64,000 nt of DNA from Alkaliphilus hydrothermalis (GTDB lineage: Bacteria; Bacillota; Clostridia; Peptostreptococcales; Natronincolaceae): the NCBI RefSeq assembly GCF_016908555.1, contig NZ_JAFBEE010000005.1, positions 106,047 to 170,046 on the forward strand, in the 5' to 3' direction. A program made the translations under genes and the position numbers. Below the pieces are notes generated by a model that did no database searches, was not told where the DNA came from, and saw only the letters and a list, made by a program, of their open reading frames with translations. Position 1 is the first letter of the stretch, and each line of letters starts with the position of its first letter. Positions 1 to 8,996 of the stretch are shown here, piece by piece.

Positions 1-178
1 AGTTCATGATTCCTAAAGCTGTTGTAGTCTTACCAGCACCAGTTTCACCAACTAGTCCTAAAGTTTCACCTACACCAATCTCTAAGTTCATTTCTTCTAC
101 TGCACGTACAGTACCATCATCTGTTATATAGTGAATTGATAAGTCTTTAATTTCTAATAAGTTTTTGTTGTCCTTCAT
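1..178 (-). CDS. Oligo/dipeptide ABC transporter ATP-binding protein (DppD/OppD type), N-terminal part only
   Basis: Only the first 59 or so codons are present; the gene continues past the left edge. The translation starts MKDNKNLLEIKDLSIHY and reaches a Walker A motif, GETGAGKTT, as expected for the first nucleotide-binding subunit of a peptide importer. The ATG at 178 has a good AGGAG ribosome site at about 188-193. It follows the DppC-like permease by 26 bases and is the fourth gene of this operon. By family it would hydrolyse ATP on the cytoplasmic face to power uptake. The substrate cannot be told from sequence. Confidence 0.9.
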   Translation of the reverse strand, partial: MKDNKNLLEIKDLSIHYITDDGTVRAVEEMNLEIGVGETLGLVGETGAGKTTTALGIMN

Positions 179-204
179 CTTTATCACACTCCTATCCTAA
201 TTAG

Positions 205-1104
205 TTAGCTTTTTAGTCTAGGATCAAGTGCATCTCTTAATCCGTCACCTAGAAGGTTTAGTGCGAAGATCGTAATCATAATCGCAAGTCCTGGGAATGT
301 TGCAATATGCCAGTAATCTCTTAAATATTGTCTACCTGATGATAACATTGAGCCCCACTCTGGTGTTGGAGGCTGAATCCCTAAACCGATGAAACTTAGA
401 CCAGCAGCTGATAAAATTGCTCCAGCAACCCCTAACGTAGCTTGAACGATGATTGGAGCCATTGAGTTAGGAATAATATGCTTTGAAATGATTCTAAAAT
501 CATTTGCACCAACAGCTTTAGCTGCTTCAACAAACTCTTGGTCTCTTAAAGATAATACTGAAGCTCTTACAATCCTTGCATAGGATGGAATAGATCCAAT
601 ACCTACGGCGATCATAACGTTTTGTAATCCAGGTCCAAGGGCAGAAACGATTGAAATCGCCAATAGAATACCAGGGATTGCAAGTAAAATATCAACGAAA
701 CGCATAATTACGTTATCTAATCTACCACCATAGAAACCAGCGATAGCACCTAAGGCTCCTCCTGTTAAAGCAGATATACCAACTGCGATAAATCCTACCT
801 GTAGAGAGACTCTTGATCCATAGATAATACGACTTAAAATATCTCTACCAAAGTTATCGGTACCAAATAAATAGTCTCTACTTGGAGTTATGAATCTAGC
901 TCTTAAATCTTGATCGTCAATTCCATAAGGAGCTATAAGGTCTGCGAATATAGCACAGAAAACTAATAATCCGATAATAGCAAGTCCAAACATAGCCGAT
1001 TTGTTTTGTCTTAATCTTCTCCAAACTTCAACCCATGGACTTCTCTTCTTTTTAGATACTGCTTTTACTTCTTCTTGATTGTTAGAAGTTTTAATTTTTG
1101 ACAT
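205..1104 (-). CDS. Peptide ABC transporter permease, DppC/OppC type
   Basis: This 299-residue inner-membrane permease has the OppC N-terminal extension before the first membrane helix, the FGTDNFGRDILSR motif in the first periplasmic part, and the cytoplasmic EAA loop (EAAKAVGANDFRIISKHIIP) that docks to the ATPase. It ends with the family signature LLGDGLRDALDPR. It lies 26 bases downstream of the DppB-like permease and the same distance upstream of the ATPase gene, so all are probably one transcript. Length is normal for the family. Oligopeptide, dipeptide or nickel transport are all possible, and peptide is the most likely. Confidence 0.93.
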   Translation of the reverse strand: MSKIKTSNNQEEVKAVSKKKRSPWVEVWRRLRQNKSAMFGLAIIGLLVFCAIFADLIAPYGIDDQDLRARFITPSRDYLFGTDNFGRDILSRIIYGSRVSLQVGFIAVGISALTGGALGAIAGFYGGRLDNVIMRFVDILLAIPGILLAISIVSALGPGLQNVMIAVGIGSIPSYARIVRASVLSLRDQEFVEAAKAVGANDFRIISKHIIPNSMAPIIVQATLGVAGAILSAAGLSFIGLGIQPPTPEWGSMLSSGRQYLRDYWHIATFPGLAIMITIFALNLLGDGLRDALDPRLKS

Positions 1105-1130
1105 ATGCCTACCTCCTTTTCTAAACGTTT

Positions 1131-2057
1131 TTACTTATACTGTGATTTAATTCTTGGGTCAACGAAGGCATATAAGATATCAACTAATAGGTTTACAAAA
1201 CTGAAGGTAATAGCAATGAATAATACTCCACCTTGTACTACAGGGAAGTTTCTTGCCTTAATAGATTCAACCATTAGCCTACCTACTCCTGGAATAGAGA
1301 AGATTGACTCCGTTAATACAGCACCTCCAAGTAGATAACCGAACTGTAGACCGATAACTGTAATAATTGGAATTAATGCGTTATTTAGAGCATGTTTATT
1401 AATAACAATAGACTCAGCTTGTCCTTTAGCTCTAGCAGTACGGATATAATCTTGTCTAATAACCTCAAGCATTGATGAACGAGTCATACGGGTAATAATT
1501 GCGGCAGAACTTGTTCCTAATGTTAAAGCTGGTAGCACCATTTGGCTAGGTGTAGAGAACCCTGATGATGGGAACCATTTTAACTGTACTGAGAAGAATA
1601 AAATAAGCATTAAACCTTGCCAGAAGTTTGGCATAGAAACCCCTAATAAAGCTGCCACCATGGCAATATTATCGAATAGTGAGTATTGTCTCGTTGCTGA
1701 AATAATCCCCGTCGGAATACCTAGAGAAACAGATACCAGTACCCCTAAAGCTGCTAGCTTTAATGTTGATGGGAATCTTTCCATAATTTCAATTGCTACA
1801 GGTCTATTAGTTGTATAGGAACGACCAATATCCCCTTGTACAGCATTAAATACATATCTACCAAACTGAACTAAAAAAGGATCATCTAACCCTAATTCTT
1901 CTCTTAACTTAATTACTTCCGCTTCCGGTGCAGATTCCCCTAACATAATTTTTGCAGGATCCCCTGGTGTAAAGTGCATCATTGTGAAAACGATAAGGGT
2001 TACTCCTAGCATTACTGGAACTAGCATAAGAAGACGTCTTAATATATACTTGTGCAT
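1131..2057 (-). CDS. Peptide ABC transporter permease, DppB/OppB type
   Basis: A 308-residue permease with the DppB/OppB N-terminal pattern (MHKYILRRLLMLVPVMLGVT, then FTPGDPA), multiple membrane helices, and the coupling loop YIRTARAKGQ. The C-terminus VDPRIKSQYK is typical. It pairs with the DppC-like permease to form the membrane channel. It is separated from the upstream binding-protein gene by about 110 bases that hold a strong stem-loop (2099-2130), unlike the tight spacing to the gene after it. This suggests lower expression than the binding protein. Confidence 0.93.
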   Translation of the reverse strand: MHKYILRRLLMLVPVMLGVTLIVFTMMHFTPGDPAKIMLGESAPEAEVIKLREELGLDDPFLVQFGRYVFNAVQGDIGRSYTTNRPVAIEIMERFPSTLKLAALGVLVSVSLGIPTGIISATRQYSLFDNIAMVAALLGVSMPNFWQGLMLILFFSVQLKWFPSSGFSTPSQMVLPALTLGTSSAAIITRMTRSSMLEVIRQDYIRTARAKGQAESIVINKHALNNALIPIITVIGLQFGYLLGGAVLTESIFSIPGVGRLMVESIKARNFPVVQGGVLFIAITFSFVNLLVDILYAFVDPRIKSQYK

Positions 2058-2098
2058 TTAATGTCCTCCTTCCTAAATTTGCCACTGTTATTAGCATT

Positions 2099-2130
2099 AA
2101 TATAGGGCCATAAAGTTATGACCCTATATT
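2099..2130 (-). promoter_or_regulatory. Intercistronic stem-loop between binding protein and permease genes
   Basis: AATATAGGG at 2099-2107 pairs perfectly with CCCTATATT at 2122-2130, and CATAA/TTATG extends the stem inward. No run of U follows on the minus strand, so it is less likely a full terminator than an mRNA-stabilising or partial-termination hairpin that sets binding protein above permease. A similar hairpin sits at the same place in the second operon. Confidence 0.65.
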
Positions 2131-2166
2131 GAATGTTAAATAATAAAACTTTATTCTTAATTTAAA

Positions 2167-3720
2167 TTATTCAAAGTAAACTGAAACAAGCTTGTGGTGA
2201 CCAGCTGGATGTTGCTTGAATCCTTTAACATTCTTTCTTGTACCAGCTAAGTTTTCACCATTGTAAGTGAACACCCAAGGTGCTTCTTCTCTGATGATTT
2301 CTTGTGCTTCTGAGTAGTATTCTGCTCTTTTAGCAGGATCTGCTTCTACTCTTGCAGCATCTAGTAATTCATCAACTTTGTCATTACTCCAGAATGTTCT
2401 ATTACCAGCGTCTCCAAATTGAGATGAGTGGAATAAAGCGTATAAACCGTAGTCAGCATCACCAGTTACTGTAGTCCATCCTAAGATAAACATATCATGC
2501 TTACCAGCAGCTGTTTCGTCAAGGTAAGTTCCCCACTCAACTACTTGAACTTCTGTTTCAATGTTGATATCTCTTAATTGGTTTTGAACAATCTCAGCGA
2601 TATCCATTCTTTGTTGGTTTTCGTTAGTCATGATAGTAGCTTTGAAACCGTTTTCGTATCCAGCTTCCTTCATTAATTCCTTAGCTTTTTCTAAATTGTA
2701 GCCATATTGCTCTAAGTCAGTATGAGCACCAAATACGTTTGTACCTAAAGGTCCTTTAGCTGCTTTACCAACACCTTGGTATACTGCTTCTACAATTGAA
2801 TCAGTATCAATTGCATAGTTAATCGCTTGTCTAACTCTAACATCATTGTAAGGCTCTTTTCCAGCATTAAATCCAATATAAGCTGTTGATAAAGACTCGT
2901 CTCTTAATAATACTAAGTTTTGATCTTCTTCAACTCTACTTACTTCTGTTGGAGGAATGTCATAAGCAATGTCAATTCCACCAGTTTCTAACTCAATAAC
3001 TCTTGCAGTATTTTCAGTAATGTTTCTGAATACAACTGTCTTAACCTTAGCTTTGTCAGCAAAGTAGTCGTCATTTCTAGTTAAAGTAACACTTTCACCA
3101 GTTTTCCACTCTTGGAACTTGAATGGTCCAGTTCCTACAGGATTTTGTGCGTAGTTCTCTCCGCCTTCAGTAACTGCCTTTTCATTTAACATACCAGCAG
3201 CTGTATGAGCTAAGTGAGCTAATAATGGAGCAAAAGGCTCGTTAGTAGCTATTTTAATTGTATGGTTATCTACAACTTCGATTCCTTCTGGATTAATAGC
3301 ACCAACAATGTGTCCGATTTTAGCAGACTCTAATGCTCTTAATAAAGTGAACTTTACATCATTTGCTGTAAAATCTTCACCATTGTGGAACTTAACACCT
3401 TGTCTTAACTTGAATTCCCAAGTTAAGTCATCAATTTTTTCCCAAGATTCAGCTAATCCTGGTTCTAATTCCATAGCTTCATTTTGATTTACAAGTGTGT
3501 TATAAATTTGCTTACTTACTCTTGATGATGGTTGGTCGTTAGTAGCATGTGGGTCTAATGATACTACGTCAGCACCTTGACCTACGATTAGGGTATCCTT
3601 AACTTCACCTGTTGCATCACCAGTATCAGGTGTTTCAGTAGATGTACCACATCCAACTGCTACTAAAACTAGTACTAACATCATGCTTAATAATGTTAAT
3701 AATTTTTTGTTCTTTCTCAT
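2167..3720 (-). CDS. Peptide ABC transporter substrate-binding lipoprotein (SBP family 5)
   Basis: A 517-residue extracytoplasmic solute-binding protein. The ATG at 3720 is preferred over one 14 codons upstream because it has a strong GGGGG ribosome site and directly starts the signal peptide (MRKNKKLLTLLSMMLVLVLV), followed by a lipobox ending AVGC. The next residues are a low-complexity T/E/D linker. The family-5 pattern is clear: SLDPHATND, LAESWE, LTWEFKLRQGVKFHNGEDF, and VRQAINYAID. It would be anchored to the outer face of the membrane and deliver peptides to the permeases downstream. First gene of the operon, with a good promoter at 3833-3861. Confidence 0.95.
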   Translation of the reverse strand: MRKNKKLLTLLSMMLVLVLVAVGCGTSTETPDTGDATGEVKDTLIVGQGADVVSLDPHATNDQPSSRVSKQIYNTLVNQNEAMELEPGLAESWEKIDDLTWEFKLRQGVKFHNGEDFTANDVKFTLLRALESAKIGHIVGAINPEGIEVVDNHTIKIATNEPFAPLLAHLAHTAAGMLNEKAVTEGGENYAQNPVGTGPFKFQEWKTGESVTLTRNDDYFADKAKVKTVVFRNITENTARVIELETGGIDIAYDIPPTEVSRVEEDQNLVLLRDESLSTAYIGFNAGKEPYNDVRVRQAINYAIDTDSIVEAVYQGVGKAAKGPLGTNVFGAHTDLEQYGYNLEKAKELMKEAGYENGFKATIMTNENQQRMDIAEIVQNQLRDINIETEVQVVEWGTYLDETAAGKHDMFILGWTTVTGDADYGLYALFHSSQFGDAGNRTFWSNDKVDELLDAARVEADPAKRAEYYSEAQEIIREEAPWVFTYNGENLAGTRKNVKGFKQHPAGHHKLVSVYFE

Positions 3721-3832
3721 TTTGTTTCCCCCTTTATTTATTTTTCTTTTTGCCGTCGGCAAAAACTTTAATCTTTAATTAAATTTTACTTGATATCCCT
3801 TGAAGTAGGGCATCTGATTTAATTATAAGAAT

Positions 3833-3861
3833 ATTATATATTCAAATGAATTATTAGACAA
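3833..3861 (-). promoter_or_regulatory. Predicted sigma-A promoter of the first peptide transporter operon
   Basis: On the minus strand TTGTCT (3856-3861) and a perfect TATAAT (3833-3838) are separated by 17 bases. The start point would be near 3826, giving a leader of about 105 bases before the binding-protein ATG. Found by eye only. Confidence 0.55.
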
Positions 3862-4434
3862 GGGCTATGAATGAATATGAATTTTATTTAACATTTACCT
3901 TTTAATTAATTCTTAATTTTCTAATTATTCTTTAATTTAACGAGAAATAGAGTATTACTAAGTTGTAGATATTTCCTTAATAATTTTCCCGCCCTATCAC
4001 CTCGTCACCAGGCCTCCACTATTCCCCAGCACTTGCAAGAGATGCAATAATACACGAATTATCGACTTTCTTCAACATTTCACTCTAGACTTCATTTGAC
4101 GCTCAATGATATATAACTTTTTTAATATGTATAATAATACATGTAGCATTTTTAGAACTCATGGGTCTCCCCATAATATTTAATTTTAAGACGATTACTA
4201 CATTATATAGGCCTATAAATTGAGCAATATATTTTACAATTTCATTAGATTGCTAAAATATAGGTTACATTATTTATCTAATGTTAAGAATACTTTCTTG
4301 TCTAGTATTTAGCAATAAGCAAAAAATAATGCACTATTTTCAAATCTTCGCTATGATATATTTACAGGAAACATATAACAACAACGAAGATTCAATTCAA
4401 ATCCATCTAAACAGTATAGATAGTTTTCCATTTT
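3862..4434. other. Intergenic stretch with no recognised gene
   Basis: AT-rich DNA between the two peptide transporter operons. I see no ORF with a ribosome site, no RNA gene and no clear repeat. It probably holds upstream control sequence for the first operon, but no operator could be identified. Confidence 0.4.
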
Positions 4435-4470
4435 AAAAGGGCAAGTATTTTAGGAAATACCTGCCCTTTT
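4435..4470 (-). terminator. Terminator of the second peptide transporter operon
   Basis: AAAAGGGCA (4435-4443) pairs with TGCCCTTTT (4462-4470), with further pairing inside. It lies 16 bases after the stop of the last small gene of the operon. Confidence 0.75.
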
Positions 4471-4486
4471 ATCTATATCACTAAAA

Positions 4487-4699
4487 TTAACCAAAGAAAT
4501 ACATCGAAACCCCATAGTATATTAATAACATAATTAATACTACTGGTACAAGGGTTACCAAAGCTGCAATAATCAATGCAAGGAAGTCTCCATTTTCAAA
4601 GTCAGTTTTACCCAAGAGTTGTTTCAACTCTTCCTTTTCTTCCTGTGACTTTCTTCTTCTTGATTTAAAACCTTTGTCGAAGCTATTTAAAAGCATCAT
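4487..4699 (-). CDS. Small single-span membrane protein at the end of the peptide transporter operon
   Basis: About 70 residues, starting MMLLNSFDKGFKSRRRKS. A very basic, then Lys/Glu-rich cytoplasmic-looking segment is followed by one hydrophobic helix (LALIIAALVTLVPVVLIMLL) and a short tail. The ATG at 4699 overlaps the stop of the OppF-like gene by the ATGA junction, typical of translational coupling, so it is almost certainly a real operon member. A longer upstream start (4723) would lie inside the ATPase gene and has no better ribosome site. Family not recognised. The position suggests a transporter accessory or a small regulator, but that is inference. Confidence 0.7.
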   Translation of the reverse strand: MMLLNSFDKGFKSRRRKSQEEKEELKQLLGKTDFENGDFLALIIAALVTLVPVVLIMLLIYYGVSMYFFG

Positions 4700-5874
4700 A
4701 TTTCCGCACCACTGAAATGACAAGCCACAAAATGTCCTTTTTCTACTTCTCTAAACTCAGGTATATCACGTTTACATATGTTTTTCGCAATAGGGCATCT
4801 TGTATGGAATTTACAGCCAGTAGGAACTATAACATTAGAAGGAATATCCCCTTCTAAAATAATCTTTTTCTTGCTTCTAGATTTTTGTAAATCTGTCTCC
4901 GGAATCGCTGACAATAAAGCTTTTGTATATGGATGTAATGGATTTTCATATAAACTATCCTTATCTGAAAATTCAACCATATCTCCCAAATACATTACCC
5001 CAATTCTATCACTGATATGCTTAACAACTGATAAATCATGGGATATGAAAAGGTAAGCAAGTCCGAATTCTTTTTGTAAGTCTTTTAATAAATTTATTAT
5101 TTGGGATTGGATAGAAACGTCAAGGGCTGATACTGCCTCATCACAAACAATAAATTTAGGTTTTAGTGCAAGTGCACGGGCAATCCCTATTCTTTGACGT
5201 TGTCCACCAGAAAATTCATGGGGGTATCTATAAATCATATAGTCTTCCAATCCACATGTTTTCATTATTTCTTTAACGTAGTTTTCAAAATCATCATTTC
5301 TACTCTTAAAAACTCCATGCTCAAGAAGTGCTTCTCCAATAATCTCTCCAACAGTCATCCTTGGATTCAATGCAGAATATGGATCTTGAAAAATGATTTG
5401 CATTTCTCGTCTAAGGGGCATCATCTTATTGGAGGAGTACTTCGTAATATCTTCTCCATTAAAGAAGATTTCACCTTCAGTTGGTTCGTATAGCTTTAGG
5501 ATTGTTCTACCTAGTGTAGATTTACCGCAACCAGATTCTCCAACTAAACCAACAGTCTCACCTTCGAAAATAGCCAAATCAATGCCATCATTTGCTCTAA
5601 CATATAACCTTTCACCATGAACATTTGAACGAGCTTCATATTCAGTTAGGGTAGCATTTAGTTCATCACTAAATTTTTTACCTTCTTTAAATTGCTCCAA
5701 GATAAGATTTAATAAATCCTTCTCTTTTAACTGAGGGTTTTCAGTAGGATAATCATTTTTATAAATTTTTACAGCTTTCTCAGATAATCTCTTTAGATTT
5801 TTCTTTTCATTTCTTCTCTTGCCAGTTGGAAAATATTGTTTTATTCCTTTGGTTTCTAATAATACCTTAGGCAT
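4696..5874 (-). CDS. Oligopeptide ABC transporter ATP-binding protein, OppF/DppF type, with an N-terminal insertion
   Basis: A 392-residue ATPase with Walker A GESGCGKST (residues 112-120), signature SGGQRQRIGIARAL, Walker B FIVCDEAVSALD, an H-loop ISHDLSVVKHI, and the C-terminal Opp/Dpp cysteine-rich domain (GCKFHTRCPIA). OppF proteins usually have Walker A near residue 50. Here about 60 extra, highly charged, helix-forming residues (roughly 20-88) lie between the first strand (GIKQYFP) and the strand before Walker A (VRANDGIDLAIFEGE). The start overlaps the end of the OppD-like gene by 8 bases. It would pair with that subunit to power peptide import. Confidence 0.93.
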   Translation of the reverse strand: MPKVLLETKGIKQYFPTGKRRNEKKNLKRLSEKAVKIYKNDYPTENPQLKEKDLLNLILEQFKEGKKFSDELNATLTEYEARSNVHGERLYVRANDGIDLAIFEGETVGLVGESGCGKSTLGRTILKLYEPTEGEIFFNGEDITKYSSNKMMPLRREMQIIFQDPYSALNPRMTVGEIIGEALLEHGVFKSRNDDFENYVKEIMKTCGLEDYMIYRYPHEFSGGQRQRIGIARALALKPKFIVCDEAVSALDVSIQSQIINLLKDLQKEFGLAYLFISHDLSVVKHISDRIGVMYLGDMVEFSDKDSLYENPLHPYTKALLSAIPETDLQKSRSKKKIILEGDIPSNVIVPTGCKFHTRCPIAKNICKRDIPEFREVEKGHFVACHFSGAEI

Positions 5875-6859
5875 TTCTACACCCCGTTTCTGGATAAAAA
5901 CATCTTATTAAATGTCCACTTGCTACCTCAACCAATTCAGGTTTCTCATTTACACATTTATCAGTAGAATATTCACAACGGGTTGAAAATCTACAGCCTT
6001 TTGGTAATTTCAATGGGTGAGGTACACTTCCTTTAATTTGGTCTAAACGTTCAACTTTTTCATCCAGCAAAGGAATTGATTTTAACAGCCCTTCCTTATA
6101 AGGATGTGAATACTTACTTTCTCTATCAAAAATAGTATCTACAGGAGCTCTCTCTACGATTTCACCTGTATACATAACCGCAACATCATCCGCCAGCTCT
6201 GCTATGGCTCCTAAGTCGTGGGTAATGAATATGATTGCTGTATTATGAATTCTCTTAAGATCGTTCATCAGCTTAAATATCTGTGCTTGAATCGTAACAT
6301 CCAATGCAGTTGTTGGTTCATCAGCAATCAACAGCTTCGGTTCACATGCCAGTGCCATTGCAATCATAACACGCTGTCTCATACCACCAGATAATTGGAA
6401 AGGATAATTGTAAACAACGCTTTCTGGATTAGGTATTTTAACTTCTCTTAAAAGTTCAACCGCAGCATCCCAAGCTTCTTTTTTCGATTTTCCTTGGTGT
6501 AGCATGATAGGCTCACTAATTTGTCTACCGATACGATGAACTGGATTAAGAGATGTCATCGGCTCTTGGAAAATCATAGAAATATCATTTCCACGAATAT
6601 GTCTCATTTCCTGTTCTTTTATTCCTACAAGATTCTTACCATTAAAATTAATCTCACCATCAACAATTTTACCTGGATGATCTAATAAATTTAATATACT
6701 AAATGATGTTACGGATTTACCTGAGCCAGACTCTCCTACGATACCCAGAGTTTTGCCGGCTTCTATAGTAAAGTCTACCCCTTGAACAGCCTTCACAGTA
6801 CCTTTATTTGTAAAAAAGTAAGTGTGTAAATTCTTAACCTCAAGTAATTTGTTATTCAT
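5867..6859 (-). CDS. Oligopeptide ABC transporter ATP-binding protein, OppD/DppD type
   Basis: A 330-residue nucleotide-binding subunit with Walker A GESGSGKSV near residue 41, the Q-loop IFQEPMTSLNPVHR, signature LSGGMRQRVMIAMAL, Walker B LLIADEPTTALD, and the C-terminal cysteine-containing Opp domain (GCRFSTRCEY). Its ribosome site, GGAGGAG, lies within the last codons of the OppC gene just upstream, so the two are translationally linked. It partners the OppF-like ATPase encoded next. Length is normal for the family. Confidence 0.94.
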   Translation of the reverse strand: MNNKLLEVKNLHTYFFTNKGTVKAVQGVDFTIEAGKTLGIVGESGSGKSVTSFSILNLLDHPGKIVDGEINFNGKNLVGIKEQEMRHIRGNDISMIFQEPMTSLNPVHRIGRQISEPIMLHQGKSKKEAWDAAVELLREVKIPNPESVVYNYPFQLSGGMRQRVMIAMALACEPKLLIADEPTTALDVTIQAQIFKLMNDLKRIHNTAIIFITHDLGAIAELADDVAVMYTGEIVERAPVDTIFDRESKYSHPYKEGLLKSIPLLDEKVERLDQIKGSVPHPLKLPKGCRFSTRCEYSTDKCVNEKPELVEVASGHLIRCFYPETGCRNA

Positions 6860-7882
6860 TTACATCGCTCCTCCTTTACTAACTAATTTTCCTTCTTTAG
6901 CTGCTTTTTTCTGTGCTTTACGTCTTTCTTTGGCAGCTTTCTTCTCTTCCTTGGTAGTGAATTCAGCCTTAGGATCTATCGCATCCCTTAAACCTTCACC
7001 AATTAAGTTGATACTCATAATAAACATAAATAGCATTGTACCAGGGAATACCCAAATCCACCAGAAAGACCTTAAAGAGGTACTGTTTGAAGAAGCCTTT
7101 GCCAACAATGCTCCCCAAGTAGGAATAGGTTCTGTTACCGATAATCCTAAGAAGGATAAAAATGCTTCCCCTAAAATAGCATTGGCAAATGTAAGGGTTC
7201 CAGAAACAACAACCATTGCCATTACATTAGGAATAAGATGTCTCATAATCTGATTACGTTTTTTAATACCTAGGGCTTTAGCTGCTAGAATAAACTCCTG
7301 CTCTTTTAAGGATAAAATCTGACCACGTACTAATCTGGCTAGTCCTGTCCACCTTATAAACCCGAGGATTCCGATGATAACAAATAATCTAAATTCAGCA
7401 GGTCTATCTCTAAAAATTGCAGAAATAATATAGGCTATTGCTAAAAATGGGAATGAATAGATCACCTCAACAATTCTCATGATAAGTGCATCAATTTTAC
7501 CACCAAAATAGCCAGAGATAGCGCCCATTGTAACTCCAATGGTCACAGCCATAATTGTAGATAAGAACCCTACTTGTAATGAAATCCATCCACCTTCTAG
7601 CACACGTACAAATGTATTTCTACCATATCTATCAGTACCAAATGGGTGTTGCCAGCTTGGAGGTAGATTCTTTAATTCCGGGTGAGTAGCTGAAAAGTCA
7701 TAGCCAGTGAATTTTGTATAAAAATGTGTCACCACTACTACAGAAACAATCGAAACGAATAACCAAAATCCAAACATAGCTAGTTTATTGTTTTTAAACT
7801 TAATAATAATCTGTTGCGTAGGCGAAAGAATGACTTCATCGTCCTTGCTGAATCCTTTACTTTGTTCTGTAATTGCAGACAT
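6860..7882 (-). CDS. Oligopeptide ABC transporter permease, OppC type
   Basis: A 340-residue permease. It has the OppC N-terminal cytoplasmic segment, FGTDRYGRNTFVR, about six membrane helices, and the EAA-type loop ILAAKALGIKKRNQIMRHLI. After the family end motif GEGLRDAIDPKAE comes an unusual Lys/Ala/Glu-rich tail of about 30 residues, likely a charged cytoplasmic helix. The start codon overlaps the stop of the OppB gene (TAATG), showing coupling. Together with OppB it forms the channel of the second peptide importer. Confidence 0.94.
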   Translation of the reverse strand: MSAITEQSKGFSKDDEVILSPTQQIIIKFKNNKLAMFGFWLFVSIVSVVVVTHFYTKFTGYDFSATHPELKNLPPSWQHPFGTDRYGRNTFVRVLEGGWISLQVGFLSTIMAVTIGVTMGAISGYFGGKIDALIMRIVEVIYSFPFLAIAYIISAIFRDRPAEFRLFVIIGILGFIRWTGLARLVRGQILSLKEQEFILAAKALGIKKRNQIMRHLIPNVMAMVVVSGTLTFANAILGEAFLSFLGLSVTEPIPTWGALLAKASSNSTSLRSFWWIWVFPGTMLFMFIMSINLIGEGLRDAIDPKAEFTTKEEKKAAKERRKAQKKAAKEGKLVSKGGAM

Positions 7883-8919
7883 TATTTCACCTTCCCTTCT
7901 CTAATTCTTGGATCAACAACCATATAACCAACATCAATAAACACGTTACCTAATAATGTAAGCATACCAAAGAATAGTAATGCTGTTTGTATAATTGCTC
8001 TATCCTTGTAGTTATAGGCCTCACTCAGTAAATAACCCATTCCTGGATAAGCAAATATTCTTTCTACAACTATTGAGCCTCCGAATAATGCTGGTATCCA
8101 CATCCCTACTAGTGTTACGACAGGAATCAATGCATTTTGGAATGCATGTCTATAAATAACTACCTTTTCTGTCAAACCCTTTGCTCTTGCAGTTCTAACA
8201 TAATCAGATTTTAACACTTCAATCATTGCTGCTCGAACATATCTAGTTAAACTTGGTAGAGATGTTAATACAACCACCGTTACTGGTAAGACCAAGTACT
8301 TCCAGTCCGGTATCACACCTCTAGGATCTGACATCCCCGAGAAGGGTAACAATTTCAATATAACTACAAATAGCATTATTAGCAATAAGGCTAAGAAGAA
8401 GGATGGTAATGAAATACCTACAATTGTAAGAACAGTAAGGGTTTTGTCATACAGCTTGTTTTTCTTTACTGCAGCTGTAATTCCAATTGGAATTGAAATT
8501 AGAAATGCAAAAAAGAACCCAATAATATTTACTTCAAAGGAGCGTGCTATATAGCCCCCAATGATCTGATTAACTGGTTTGTTAAATCTAATAGAATATC
8601 CAAATTCCCCTTCTAAGAAGGTGTCTCTTAACCAAATAAAGTATCTTTGCACTGGCGGCTTATCATAACCCATGAAGGCCCTCATGGTCTCCACATAAGC
8701 ATTTCTCTCTTCAGTTGTCATGGTAGCTGTTTTTTCTGGATCCAGCATAGCCATAATTGGATCACCAGGCATCATACTAATTAATGCAAAAATTACCAAT
8801 GATATTAACAATAATACCGGGATTATTGAAATTAAGCGTTTGCCTAAATAAGTTGCATACGGAGTTATCACCTCAAAGATCGTCTTAGATCCTCTGTTGT
8901 TTTCCATTAAGTCAGTCAC
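7882..8919 (-). CDS. Oligopeptide ABC transporter permease, OppB type
   Basis: A 345-residue permease with a cytoplasmic N-terminus, then a membrane helix starting LGKRLISIIPVLLLISLVIF, the conserved MMPGDP motif, and the coupling loop YVRTARAKGLTEKVVIYRH. It ends VDPRIREGKVK, a normal end for OppB/DppB. The gene follows the binding-protein gene after a 77-base gap containing a perfect 12-bp hairpin, and overlaps the OppC gene by one base. It forms the channel with OppC. Confidence 0.94.
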   Translation of the reverse strand: MTDLMENNRGSKTIFEVITPYATYLGKRLISIIPVLLLISLVIFALISMMPGDPIMAMLDPEKTATMTTEERNAYVETMRAFMGYDKPPVQRYFIWLRDTFLEGEFGYSIRFNKPVNQIIGGYIARSFEVNIIGFFFAFLISIPIGITAAVKKNKLYDKTLTVLTIVGISLPSFFLALLLIMLFVVILKLLPFSGMSDPRGVIPDWKYLVLPVTVVVLTSLPSLTRYVRAAMIEVLKSDYVRTARAKGLTEKVVIYRHAFQNALIPVVTLVGMWIPALFGGSIVVERIFAYPGMGYLLSEAYNYKDRAIIQTALLFFGMLTLLGNVFIDVGYMVVDPRIREGKVK

Positions 8920-8935
8920 CTCACCTCTTAAAATG

Positions 8936-8966
8936 AGACCACTATCTAAGGATTAGATAGTGGTCT
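8936..8966 (-). promoter_or_regulatory. Perfect 12-bp stem-loop between binding protein and permease genes
   Basis: AGACCACTATCT (8936-8947) pairs fully with AGATAGTGGTCT (8955-8966) around a 7-base loop. Only a short T run follows on the minus strand, so partial termination or mRNA protection fits better than complete termination. Same position as the 2099-2130 hairpin of the first operon. Confidence 0.7.
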
Positions 8967-8996
8967 TAACCCTAATCATACTTTTAATTAACTAAA

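Noticed and set aside
6822..7253. 143-residue plus-strand frame
   Set aside because: Antisense shadow of the OppC and OppD genes, which have full family motifs on the minus strand.
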